Positions 25,183 through 31,817 of a DNA stretch of 39,544 nt are shown here, piece after piece (the first letter of the stretch is position 1; the number at the start of each line of letters is the position of its first letter). The stretch is from contig JAHIZT010000039.1 of assembly GCA_018814355.1 (NCBI GenBank), positions 1 to 39,544 of the forward strand, given 5' to 3'. The notes below the pieces were generated by a model. The model worked only from the letters and a program-made list of their open reading frames with translations, had not been told where the DNA came from and searched no databases. A program made the position numbers and the translations under genes. This DNA is from Candidatus Thermoplasmatota archaeon (GTDB taxonomy: Archaea; Thermoplasmatota; Thermoplasmata; UBA10834).

Positions 25183-25818
25183 GTGCAAGGACGACATGTG
25201 GACATCTACGTCGATGAGAGTGGCGACCTGGGGTTCTCATGGCCCCGGAGTTCCAAATACTTGATAGTCGCAATGCTTGCTACTAGTGATAGTAGGCAGC
25301 TTCACAGGATTATGAAGCGGGCGCGAAGTAGATTCCGCGATTCACGGTATCCCGGTGGCGAGTTCAAGTTCAACCGGGAATCAGATGTCGTAAGAGTCTT
25401 CTTCATGGAGGCACTGGGGAAAGCAAACTGTGCAATCACGTGGACCGCTGTTGACAAGATGAAACCGCGGAGACGTTTCACAAGGGGGAGTGACCTCTAT
25501 GATCTTGCGTGCGAGGAAACGCTTCGCCAGATGTCCAGAGTGTTGGAGGCGGGTTCAATCGACATGATAATGGACTGCAGGAGATCCAAGACTAAACAGA
25601 GGCGGAATCTCGAGTCTCTGATGAATCGTGTTCTCATGTCAAATCATCCTGGTCATTTTCCGCCCGAATTGACGATAAGACACCTCGACTCTGAGAGCTG
25701 TGTGGGTCTCCAAATCCATGATTTCGTAGTAGGATCGGTGTTTCAGAGGGTCGAACGAATGAACGAACGTTATCTAAGAATCATAGAGGGAAGAGTCACA
25801 TCCTACCGAATCATCTAG
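25183..25818 (+). CDS. DUF3800 protein, copy A (intact)
   Basis: The protein has 211 residues from the GTG at 25183. The family signature opens it: HVDIYVDESGDLGFSW, a strand ending in Asp-Glu-Ser-Gly-Asp. Other marks are FKFNRESDVVRVFFMEAL, the SIDMIMDCRR strand with an Asp, and the closing LDSESCVGLQIHDFVVGSVFQ. The acidic residues ending strands suggest an RNase H-like metal site, but this is inference; the family has no settled function. A second, broken copy lies 5.8 kb downstream. Start, upstream palindrome spacing and downstream folded element match between the copies. Flanking genes are unrelated chromosomal genes, which points to insertion of a unit. Confidence 0.85.
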   Translation: MQGRHVDIYVDESGDLGFSWPRSSKYLIVAMLATSDSRQLHRIMKRARSRFRDSRYPGGEFKFNRESDVVRVFFMEALGKANCAITWTAVDKMKPRRRFTRGSDLYDLACEETLRQMSRVLEAGSIDMIMDCRRSKTKQRRNLESLMNRVLMSNHPGHFPPELTIRHLDSESCVGLQIHDFVVGSVFQRVERMNERYLRIIEGRVTSYRII

Positions 25819-25826
25819 ATAGAAAG

Positions 25827-25895
25827 GTGCAGACCCCGGGTGGAGTGTTGTTGTGTGCACCGTCCGGTACACTTTACCCCCCGGGACTTACCTGC
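25827..25895 (+). repeat. Folded 3' element of DUF3800 copy A
   Basis: This begins eight bases after the stop. It runs GTGCAG, then CCCCGGG, an inner part with GTGT...ACAC and ACC/GGT pairs, then CCCCCCGGG and CTTACCTGC. GCAG pairs with CTGC and CCCGGG with CCCGGG, giving a closed multi-part hairpin. The same frame (GTGCAG, outer stem, inner hairpin, GGGACTTACCTGC) stands behind copy B with different stem bases. It may be a structured RNA, a terminator, or a transposon end. Confidence 0.6.
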
Positions 25896-25918
25896 GTTTC
25901 TCTATTAGATGGCATGCG

Positions 25919-25926
25919 ATTTAAAC
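25919..25926 (+). promoter_or_regulatory. TATA-like box of the IMPase/NAD kinase operon
   Basis: ATTTAAAC, just after the DUF3800 element, would start a transcript near 25948. The ATG at 25909 would then be upstream of the mRNA, so the GTG at 26050 is the only in-frame start left, with a leader of about 100 bases. Confidence 0.4.
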
Positions 25927-26049
25927 GTTCCTAGCGGATGTAGCACCGATGCACTCATTCATTGGGGCAACCGGGCCGGCGCAGTCGATGAACCAGAGGA
26001 TGCGACTAGTCAGGAAAGTAATATCAATGCCTCATCCAATATTGAGCCC

Positions 26050-26835
26050 GTGAAGTCAGAACTGACAAGAATAGCCAATGCAGTCTACACCGCGTACCGT
26101 GAGCTCCCCAAGGACTACGACGGGCACATACATGTGGGAAAGGGAGCGAGCGGATCCCCGACATCTAAGATTGACAAGTTCGCCGAAGACGTCATACTCA
26201 AGTACATGGACGAGGAGGAGATCGGCCTCAACGTGCTGAGCGAGGAGGCAGGGTTCATCGACCGCGGCGGAAGCCAAGTCCTTGTTGTTGACCCGATCGA
26301 CGGGACTCTGAACTGCACGAGGGGAGTGCCGTTCTTCTCGGTCTCACTTGCCATAGGCAAGAGCAAGCTATCGGACTGCGACCACGCGCTCGTGAGGAAC
26401 CTGTCCACGGGGGACACCTACTTCGCCCGGAGAGGTGGCGGGGCAGAGCTTAACGGACACAGGATTGGCATCTCGAAGTACGACAAGGACGAGGGCATGT
26501 TCATCATCTACAATAACAAGGACTCCGCGCCGGAGACCGACCGCGTGCGAAAGATGGCCAGCAAGGTCAGGTCGTTCGGCGCAGCCTCGCTCGAGATGTG
26601 CCTGGTAGCCCAGGGCGCCGCCCAAGCCCTCTACATGAACTGCGCCAAGTTCCAGAGGATGATAAGGGTAATCGACATCGCCGCGAGCTGTCTGATACTG
26701 CGCGAGGCTGGAGGCGAGGTTGTCGACCTATCCGGGGACAAGCTCGACATGGAGTTCGACCTCCAGGACAGGAAGAACTTCCTGGCATACGGCGACCCGA
26801 TGGTCAAGGAGATGGTACTACGAGGATCGGAATAA
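26050..26835 (+). CDS. Inositol monophosphatase-family phosphatase
   Basis: The protein has 261 residues from the GTG at 26050, the normal family length; an ATG at 25909 gives 47 more residues of unlike composition. Metal-site motifs are VLSEEAGF (Glu-Glu), VVDPIDGTLNCTRGVPFFSVSLA and the late VIDIAASCLILREAGG, the IDxAA form of WDxAAG. Archaeal members act as IMPase, fructose-1,6-bisphosphatase or NADP phosphatase. The 3' end overlaps NAD kinase by 16 bases in another frame. Some methanogens have these two activities fused in one protein (MJ0917 type), so NADP(H) balance is the likely role here. The active site appears complete. Confidence 0.88.
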   Translation: MKSELTRIANAVYTAYRELPKDYDGHIHVGKGASGSPTSKIDKFAEDVILKYMDEEEIGLNVLSEEAGFIDRGGSQVLVVDPIDGTLNCTRGVPFFSVSLAIGKSKLSDCDHALVRNLSTGDTYFARRGGGAELNGHRIGISKYDKDEGMFIIYNNKDSAPETDRVRKMASKVRSFGAASLEMCLVAQGAAQALYMNCAKFQRMIRVIDIAASCLILREAGGEVVDLSGDKLDMEFDLQDRKNFLAYGDPMVKEMVLRGSE

Positions 26836-27647
26836 CCGGCACACCCGAGCTCAGGAACTTCAAGCCCGTCGCGAAGAAGGTCCTGGAAGCGCTAAAGGGA
26901 GAGGAATTCGTGGTGGAAACCCACACAGCGGAGGCCCTAGGACTAAAGGGTGAGCCGCTCCAGAAGATGAAGGTCGATGTCCTGATCACCATCGGAGGGG
27001 ACGGGACGATACTGCGCACGCTCCAGGGGAACGATGCGCCTGTCATGGGCGTGAATGCTGGAGTCCTCGGGTTCCTGACGGAGGTCCAGGGGGACGAGAT
27101 CAAGCCCGCGATCAAGAAGCTCTTGGCAGGGGAGTACCACTTGGAGAAGCGGCTCAAGCTGAAGACCACGATGAACGGCCAGAGGTTGGAGGACGCCACC
27201 AACGAGGCGGTCGTGCACACGGCCCACATCGCCAAGATGAGGCACTTCGCGATATCCGTCGACGGCACTCCGGCAACGGAGATCAGAGCGGACGGACTGA
27301 TCGTCGCGACACCGACGGGCTCGACATCGTACGCCATGAGCGTCGGCTCGTCCATCATAGACCCGCGCGTGGACGCGTTCGTCATAGCTCCCATAGCCCC
27401 GTTCCGACTCGCGGCCAGGCCGCTGGTCGTGGCAGCGAAGAGCAAGATCGCAGTCACGATCCTGGAGCCTAAGGAGTGCACAATGGTCATAGACGGCCAG
27501 TGCGAGTTCAAGATCAGAGGGGACGAGAAGCTCGTGTTCACCGCGTCCGAGAAGAAGGCGAAGTTCGTCAGCTTCAAGGACGACTTCTACAGGAACCTCG
27601 AGGAGAAGCTCATAGCATCGGCGCCTTTCGCGGCGCACAGGCATTGA
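26820..27647 (+). CDS. nadK: NAD kinase, apparent ACG start
   Basis: The protein has about 275 residues. Kinase motifs are VLITIGGDGTILR (GGDGT), MGVNAGVLGFLTEV, EAVVHTAH, and VATPTGSTSYAMSVGS; a final strand-rich domain ends the protein. It makes NADP from NAD and ATP or polyphosphate. The first family-like residues are RIGITGTPEL. No ATG, GTG or TTG exists in this frame for more than 200 bases upstream. The codon before RIG is ACG, which has AAGGAG eight bases ahead, so an ACG start is the simplest reading. A -1 shift from the IMPase gene, giving a phosphatase-kinase fusion, is the alternative; a sequencing error is a third. Confidence 0.85.
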   Translation, partial: TRIGITGTPELRNFKPVAKKVLEALKGEEFVVETHTAEALGLKGEPLQKMKVDVLITIGGDGTILRTLQGNDAPVMGVNAGVLGFLTEVQGDEIKPAIKKLLAGEYHLEKRLKLKTTMNGQRLEDATNEAVVHTAHIAKMRHFAISVDGTPATEIRADGLIVATPTGSTSYAMSVGSSIIDPRVDAFVIAPIAPFRLAARPLVVAAKSKIAVTILEPKECTMVIDGQCEFKIRGDEKLVFTASEKKAKFVSFKDDFYRNLEEKLIASAPFAAHRH

Positions 27648-27666
27648 TCCGGAGCGCGAGGACAGC

Positions 27667-28203
27667 ATGAAAGCAGTCAAGTCCGAAGCCGTCAAGATCA
27701 GCTATCAGAAGCGGTGGTTCGCGCTCGGGACGGCGACCTATGTCGCGATGACAGCCGCGCTGTTCTACCTGTCCGAGTCCTCGGTGGAGGACTCGATCAA
27801 GATCTTCTGGTTCGCTGCTGGTCTTGCCGAGGGCATACTGTTCTTCCTGTTCATCGTGCCGCCGCTGCTGACAAGCCACCTCGCGGGAGACAAAGGGCTC
27901 CGGCTGCACATGGGGCTCCTCATCGACGAGACGATCCCCTATAACTGGGTCCGGGAGATCAAAGAGTCCTCGATCCACTGGGGCGCCGTCAAGGTCGGCA
28001 TAGGCGTGAGGTACTCCGGGATCACCAGGGCTTTGTTCGTTACTTCATCTTTCAACAACTTGGTCGTCATCAAGCTGGACAAGGAGCACATGATCGGCCG
28101 GGTGTTCAGGAAACCTGTGTCGGAGATCGTCGTCAGCGTCAGCTTCGCGAAGGGTTTTCTGGACGCCATGAGTCAGAGGGCCGGGCTCGAGAGGGGAGTG
28201 TAG
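27667..28203 (+). CDS. Two-helix membrane protein with PH-like tail
   Basis: The protein has 178 residues; the ATG has GAGG seven bases upstream. Two membrane helices lie at about 16-36 and 45-67. The rest is cytoplasmic and strand-rich (IPYNWVREIKESSIHWGAVKVGIGVRYSGITRALFVTSS), like bacterial PH or YdbS-type domains, ending in a helix (SFAKGFLDAMSQRAGL). It follows NAD kinase by 19 bases and precedes a JAMM protease, so it is probably cotranscribed with them. No known function. Confidence 0.7.
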   Translation: MKAVKSEAVKISYQKRWFALGTATYVAMTAALFYLSESSVEDSIKIFWFAAGLAEGILFFLFIVPPLLTSHLAGDKGLRLHMGLLIDETIPYNWVREIKESSIHWGAVKVGIGVRYSGITRALFVTSSFNNLVVIKLDKEHMIGRVFRKPVSEIVVSVSFAKGFLDAMSQRAGLERGV

Positions 28204-28245
28204 GCCCTGCCCCTGTTCGATTTCTCCAAGGACCCGCGCGCGAAC

Positions 28246-28611
28246 GTGCACAGCATCAAGAAGCGGACGCTCAAGATGATCCTCGAGGCGTCGAAGTCGC
28301 AGTACCCCGAGGAGTTCGGGGCGCTGCTGAGGGCCGAGAAGGGCGTCATCTACGAGCTCATACTCCTTCCGGGCACGATCGCCGGGGAGAGGCATGCGAT
28401 CTTCCATTTCAGCAACCTGCCGATAGATTCCACAGTCGTCGGTACGATCCACTCGCACCCTTCAGGGGCGATCCATCCCTCGGGAGCCGATGTGGACCTG
28501 TTCGGCAAGTTCGGCTGGATCCATATCATCACAGGGTACCCGTTCGAGAGGCAGAGCTGGGGCTGCTTCGATTCCAACGGGGAGCCGAGGCAGCTCAAGG
28601 TAGTCGATTGA
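28246..28611 (+). CDS. JAMM/MPN metalloprotease-like protein
   Basis: The protein has 121 residues from a GTG at 28246. The JAMM site is complete: Glu in PEEFGALL, then HSHPSGAIHPSGADVD (H-x-H-x7-S-x2-D). Archaeal stand-alone JAMM proteins remove SAMP-type ubiquitin-like modifiers or process ThiS/MoaD-like proteins. The frame is open back to 28204 and the residues there (LFDFSKDPRAN) look like coding sequence, but only CTG codons are available, so either the start is the GTG or it is a rare codon. The gene is last in the run from the IMPase gene. Its target modifier is not in the window. Confidence 0.85.
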   Translation: MHSIKKRTLKMILEASKSQYPEEFGALLRAEKGVIYELILLPGTIAGERHAIFHFSNLPIDSTVVGTIHSHPSGAIHPSGADVDLFGKFGWIHIITGYPFERQSWGCFDSNGEPRQLKVVD

Positions 28612-28614
28612 TAC

Positions 28615-29535
28615 TCAATCGCTTGCCTTTCTTGACGGGCGGGCTCTGCCAAGCGTTCTTGTGTACAGATCAATTGCCCGCTGGCTCGACAGCCAGTCCC
28701 CACGAACCATCAGGGCCGGCAACTGGCCCTGCCCTGCCCTAAGCGAAAGGTACTGTGCCGAGTAACCGCTCTTCCGGGAGAAGGATTTCAGCTGTTTCAA
28801 CTCATCTTCCCGGGTCCCGACTTGATCGAGAAGATCGAGGAGCGAGTGCGCCATCAGCACACGGACGAACTCGACCAGACGGGACAGGTCGCCGTCGTTC
28901 GCGCTCTCCATGCACGAGAGATATCGCCTTCGGTTCTGAGGCAGCACGTGAACAGGAGGCCAGTTGTGCTTGAGGAAATGGAGGTTCAGGAGCAGCCTGC
29001 CTACGCGCCCGTTGCCGTCGCTGAACGGATGGATCGACTCGAACTCGTTGTGCATCCAGGCGCCGAGGTCGAACACTGGATCTCCTTCCCTGTCCCTTCT
29101 TGAGTATTCTCTAGCCCATTCCTCCATCATGGGCACGACCTTCTCCATCCGCGGCAGAGCGAAGCTCGACCCCGCTATCCTGACATTGACCCTGCGCCAC
29201 TGCCCAGAACCCTCCTTGACCCCTCTGAAGACCGCATCGTGGAGATCCTGGACCAATACCAGCGATATGAGCTTTGTGCGGAGGGCCAGTAGTCTACGGA
29301 ACGCGGCCTCGTGCTGGATGGTCTCCAGGACATCCTTGATCGGTCTGTTCGCGACGCTCTTCTGCTGAAGCAGCAGCTTCTCGACATCGGACCAGGTCAG
29401 CGTGTTGCCCTCGATTGCGTTAGTGCCCCAGGTGTTGAGAGCGCTCGCCCTCTTCCATACACCGTCGGGCAGACCGTCAAGAGGAGTGCGGGTGAGGAAT
29501 TCGTCTCGCAGGGCATCAAGTATGATATTCCTCAT
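28615..29535 (-). CDS. Fic-domain AMP-transferase
   Basis: The protein has 306 residues from the ATG at 29535; one six codons earlier is possible, but a TATA-like element just upstream puts the transcript start near 29540. The catalytic motif is HPFSDGNGRVGR, complete with His and the GNGR anion site. Before it, TNAIEGN fits the inhibitory helix (S/T-x3-E-G/N) of class II, so the enzyme probably controls itself. A helical Fic N-terminal domain leads, and a winged-helix-like C-terminal domain ends the protein. Such proteins attach AMP to a target hydroxyl. There is no toxin-antitoxin partner, and the upstream patch is clearly AT-rich. Confidence 0.9.
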   Translation of the reverse strand: MRNIILDALRDEFLTRTPLDGLPDGVWKRASALNTWGTNAIEGNTLTWSDVEKLLLQQKSVANRPIKDVLETIQHEAAFRRLLALRTKLISLVLVQDLHDAVFRGVKEGSGQWRRVNVRIAGSSFALPRMEKVVPMMEEWAREYSRRDREGDPVFDLGAWMHNEFESIHPFSDGNGRVGRLLLNLHFLKHNWPPVHVLPQNRRRYLSCMESANDGDLSRLVEFVRVLMAHSLLDLLDQVGTREDELKQLKSFSRKSGYSAQYLSLRAGQGQLPALMVRGDWLSSQRAIDLYTRTLGRARPSRKASD

Positions 29536-29648
29536 GTGTGGTCTATATTTCATACAAAGTATATCAATCTATATGATAAATGTAGTGAAATTGAAGAAAA
29601 TCATATAAAGGGGTTTGCGTGGAGCGTTTTTCACGCACAGGCCACGCC

Positions 29649-30860
29649 TTAGACCGATCCCGCGGCGGCCCAATAGGCGTACAGGAAGTCCTCCCAGCCG
29701 TCGGCCATGAAGGAGTAGGCCCAGTAGTAACCGGGCGTCTCCCACGAATGGTTGGGGAAGACTATCCCAAGCCCGTTGATCTGGTGGTCCATTGTGTTGG
29801 TAGTCTGGACCGCCAGGACGGTCTTGTCGAAGTTGGCGAGCACGAGCGCGCAAGCGTCCTTGACCGCGCTCGACCGAGTGTTCTTAGCGATGAGCTCGAC
29901 GAACCGCTTGAAATCTACCAGGTTGATCGAGTTCGCAGCGTACGAGAAGCACGCTCCTCCTCTGGACTTCGAAACGATTCCTGCGTTGGCCTTCATGTCC
30001 TGCATCAGGAGCTCCGTGAGGTCGAAGAACGATGCGGCTGTCGCTCCCACGGCTGCGAGATCGACCGCAGCGTGGCCGTTGACCTCCTCACCCATGTACG
30101 GGGGCACTGACAGCAGCTTCTGGACCTCGTCTATGAACATGATCGAAGCCTCCCTGGGCGTCATGTACGGGTTCTCCACCAGTCCTCTGAGGGTCGCGTC
30201 GTACGGGTACCCTCTCCAGCCGGTGAATGTCTCACTGACGAGCAGGTACTGCGTGTTGAGTCCTCCCTTGAGCCACTGGTATGCGACGTCTATCTGCCCC
30301 ACATTGCACTCGTCCGTGCCGATCACATCCACGTGGTAGCCCTTGAGGGCCAGAGTGACTTCGTCGATCGTCAGCGCATCAGCCGGGTGGTCGTCCCAGG
30401 CAACCATACGAGGCGAGCCGTGATCCCAGAACATCAGCACTGTGTGCTCCGCAGGGGCGGCCTTGAACGTGTAGGAGATCAGGGAACGGAGTGTCATCGG
30501 GTCGCCCATGTTGGCCTCTTTGCCGTTGAGGGCGAAATCCTTGAGCTCCACCATCTGTCCTGGCAGAACCCTGAAAAGATTCGCAGGGCCGTCGAACCTG
30601 TCAGCGAAGACGAACATCGCCACGTCCTTGGACCCGCCGACGGACATAAGCTCGTCGTAGTCGCTCTCGACTACGGGCTCGTGATGCGCGCCCGCATACA
30701 CGTCCAGGCTATTGTCAGCGTCCAGATAGAGGATGTACCTCCACTGGGCCACATCGGGGCCCTTCCCGGCAGGCGGGCCCGCCTTCGCGACTGGAATCGC
30801 GAGCATGCCCACGACGACGATCAACGCTATCAGAGACACCACTAATGCTTTAGCTCTCAA
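29649..30860 (-). CDS. Secreted clostripain-family (C11) cysteine protease
   Basis: The protein has 403 residues. It starts with a TTG behind GGGAGGGG, a strong ribosome site. Residues 1-27 are a signal peptide (RAKALVVSLIALIVVVGMLAIPVAKA), and the mature part begins near GPPAGKG. The peptidase fold has YILYLDADNSLD, the catalytic His147 in WDHGSP and Cys185 in GTDECNVGQ. The remaining half holds TFTGWRGYPYDATL and ends with aromatic-rich FPNHSWETPGYYW. Clostripain-type proteases cut after Arg or Lys. It should act outside the cell on peptides, as seen in protein-degrading archaea. The gene is monocistronic. Both catalytic residues are kept. Confidence 0.85.
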   Translation of the reverse strand: MRAKALVVSLIALIVVVGMLAIPVAKAGPPAGKGPDVAQWRYILYLDADNSLDVYAGAHHEPVVESDYDELMSVGGSKDVAMFVFADRFDGPANLFRVLPGQMVELKDFALNGKEANMGDPMTLRSLISYTFKAAPAEHTVLMFWDHGSPRMVAWDDHPADALTIDEVTLALKGYHVDVIGTDECNVGQIDVAYQWLKGGLNTQYLLVSETFTGWRGYPYDATLRGLVENPYMTPREASIMFIDEVQKLLSVPPYMGEEVNGHAAVDLAAVGATAASFFDLTELLMQDMKANAGIVSKSRGGACFSYAANSINLVDFKRFVELIAKNTRSSAVKDACALVLANFDKTVLAVQTTNTMDHQINGLGIVFPNHSWETPGYYWAYSFMADGWEDFLYAYWAAAGSV

Positions 30861-30900
30861 TTGACAGCCCCTCCCCCTGGTTTCCTACCTAGGTCAGTAC

Positions 30901-30957
30901 CCCGAATGGCGACTTGATTATTTATGGATGTTGTGAGACGACGCTGCGCCATTCGGG
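30901..30957. repeat. 11-bp inverted repeat upstream of DUF3800 copy B
   Basis: CCCGAATGGCG at 30901-30911 is matched exactly by CGCCATTCGGG at 30947-30957. The 35 bases between include TTATTTATGG, a TATA-like element. The right arm is 6 bases from the 16-bp palindrome. A close variant of the right arm (GCGCCATTCCG) recurs in the folded element after the gene, near 31691. Copy A has no such pair. Confidence 0.5.
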
Positions 30958-30963
30958 CAGGGA

Positions 30964-30979
30964 GCACTACATGTAGTGC
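30964..30979. promoter_or_regulatory. Perfect 16-bp palindrome upstream of DUF3800 copy B
   Basis: GCACTACATGTAGTGC is a perfect palindrome ending 34 bases before the GTG start, as in copy A. The central CATG is common; the arms differ from copy A but complement one another. Confidence 0.6.
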
Positions 30980-31013
30980 AAGAGACGAACCTGCTGATGT
31001 CCACCTTGGGATT

Positions 31014-31655
31014 GTGACCCAGGGCGTCTTGGACGTCTTCGTAGATGAGAGCGGAGACTTCGGCTTCTCCCACAAGGGAGGTTCCCAGCATATCGTCATG
31101 ACCGCAATGGCCACGGACAACGCCGCTGTCCTGGGAAGACTGGCAAAGAGAGCTCGGAGGAAGATGAGTATCCAAGGAATGACCGCCCAGGAATTCAAGT
31201 TCAAGGGGAGCTCGGACTGGATGCGATTTCACTTCCTGAGGGGGATTGCAGAAAGCAATTGCGAGATATCGTGGGTGGGGGTCCGAAAGGAGAACGTATG
31301 CGAGAAATACGTAGAACGGAGAGAGCTACTATACCAGCTCATGTGCAGAGCTGTCTTAGGACCTGTCTTCAAGAGAGTCCGCGGGAACACAGTCAACATT
31401 GTATTTGACAGACGGACCGAGAAATGGCTTCTGTAAATCGAACTCGACCTCTTTGTCGGGAGCATCATGTCCCAGAACTGCTCAGGCGCCTTCCCGCCCA
31501 GGTTGAAAATCAGACACGTCGACTCACGAAGATCTCCGCAGCTCCAAGCCAACGATTTCGTGACAGGCGCGCTCTTCCAACTTGTAGAGAGGGAGAACGC
31601 ACACTACTATGACGTAATTGGCGAACGAGTGGTTGATGGTACTCTTATCATCTAG
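31014..31655 (+). pseudogene. DUF3800 protein, copy B (nonsense codon)
   Basis: The frame starts with GTG and reads VTQGVLDVFVDESGDFGFS, the same start layout as copy A (GTG ten codons before the Asp of DESGD). It is open to a TAA at 31434-31436 and then continues in the same frame without further stops to 31655: EKWLL, stop, IELDLFVGSIMSQ, and later RHVD, LQANDFVTGALFQ, ending with Ile-Ile and TAG as in copy A. The lone in-frame stop falls where copy A has a Gln/Arg-rich helix. Full length would be about 213 residues. I call it a recent pseudogene; read-through or a sequencing error is possible. It differs strongly from copy A, so it is not a new duplicate. Confidence 0.75.
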
Positions 31656-31659
31656 AAAA

Positions 31660-31733
31660 GTGCAGCCCCCGGACGGAGTTTTTTTCTGGGGCGCCATTCC
31701 GACGCCCGCTATACCGTCCGGGACTTACCTGCA
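31660..31733 (+). repeat. Folded 3' element of DUF3800 copy B
   Basis: This begins five bases after the stop. GTGCAG is followed by CCCGGACGG, which pairs perfectly with CCGTCCGGG (31714-31722); an inner GGGCG/CGCCC hairpin and a T7 run lie within; the end is GGGACTTACCTGCA, where CTGCA pairs with TGCAG. Ends and architecture equal those after copy A, with changed but still pairing stems, the sign of selection on structure. Confidence 0.65.
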
Positions 31734-31817
31734 ATTGACAATACTGCGACATCCCATAAGTATGTTGCGCGCGGATGTAGCCGCAATCCAGCTACCGTCA
31801 CATGGATGACGATACCA

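Noticed and set aside
26598-26819. N-terminal extension of NAD kinase reaching 26598
   Set aside because: The added residues are Arg/Gly/Pro-rich, lie inside the IMPase gene in another frame and match no known kinase extension.
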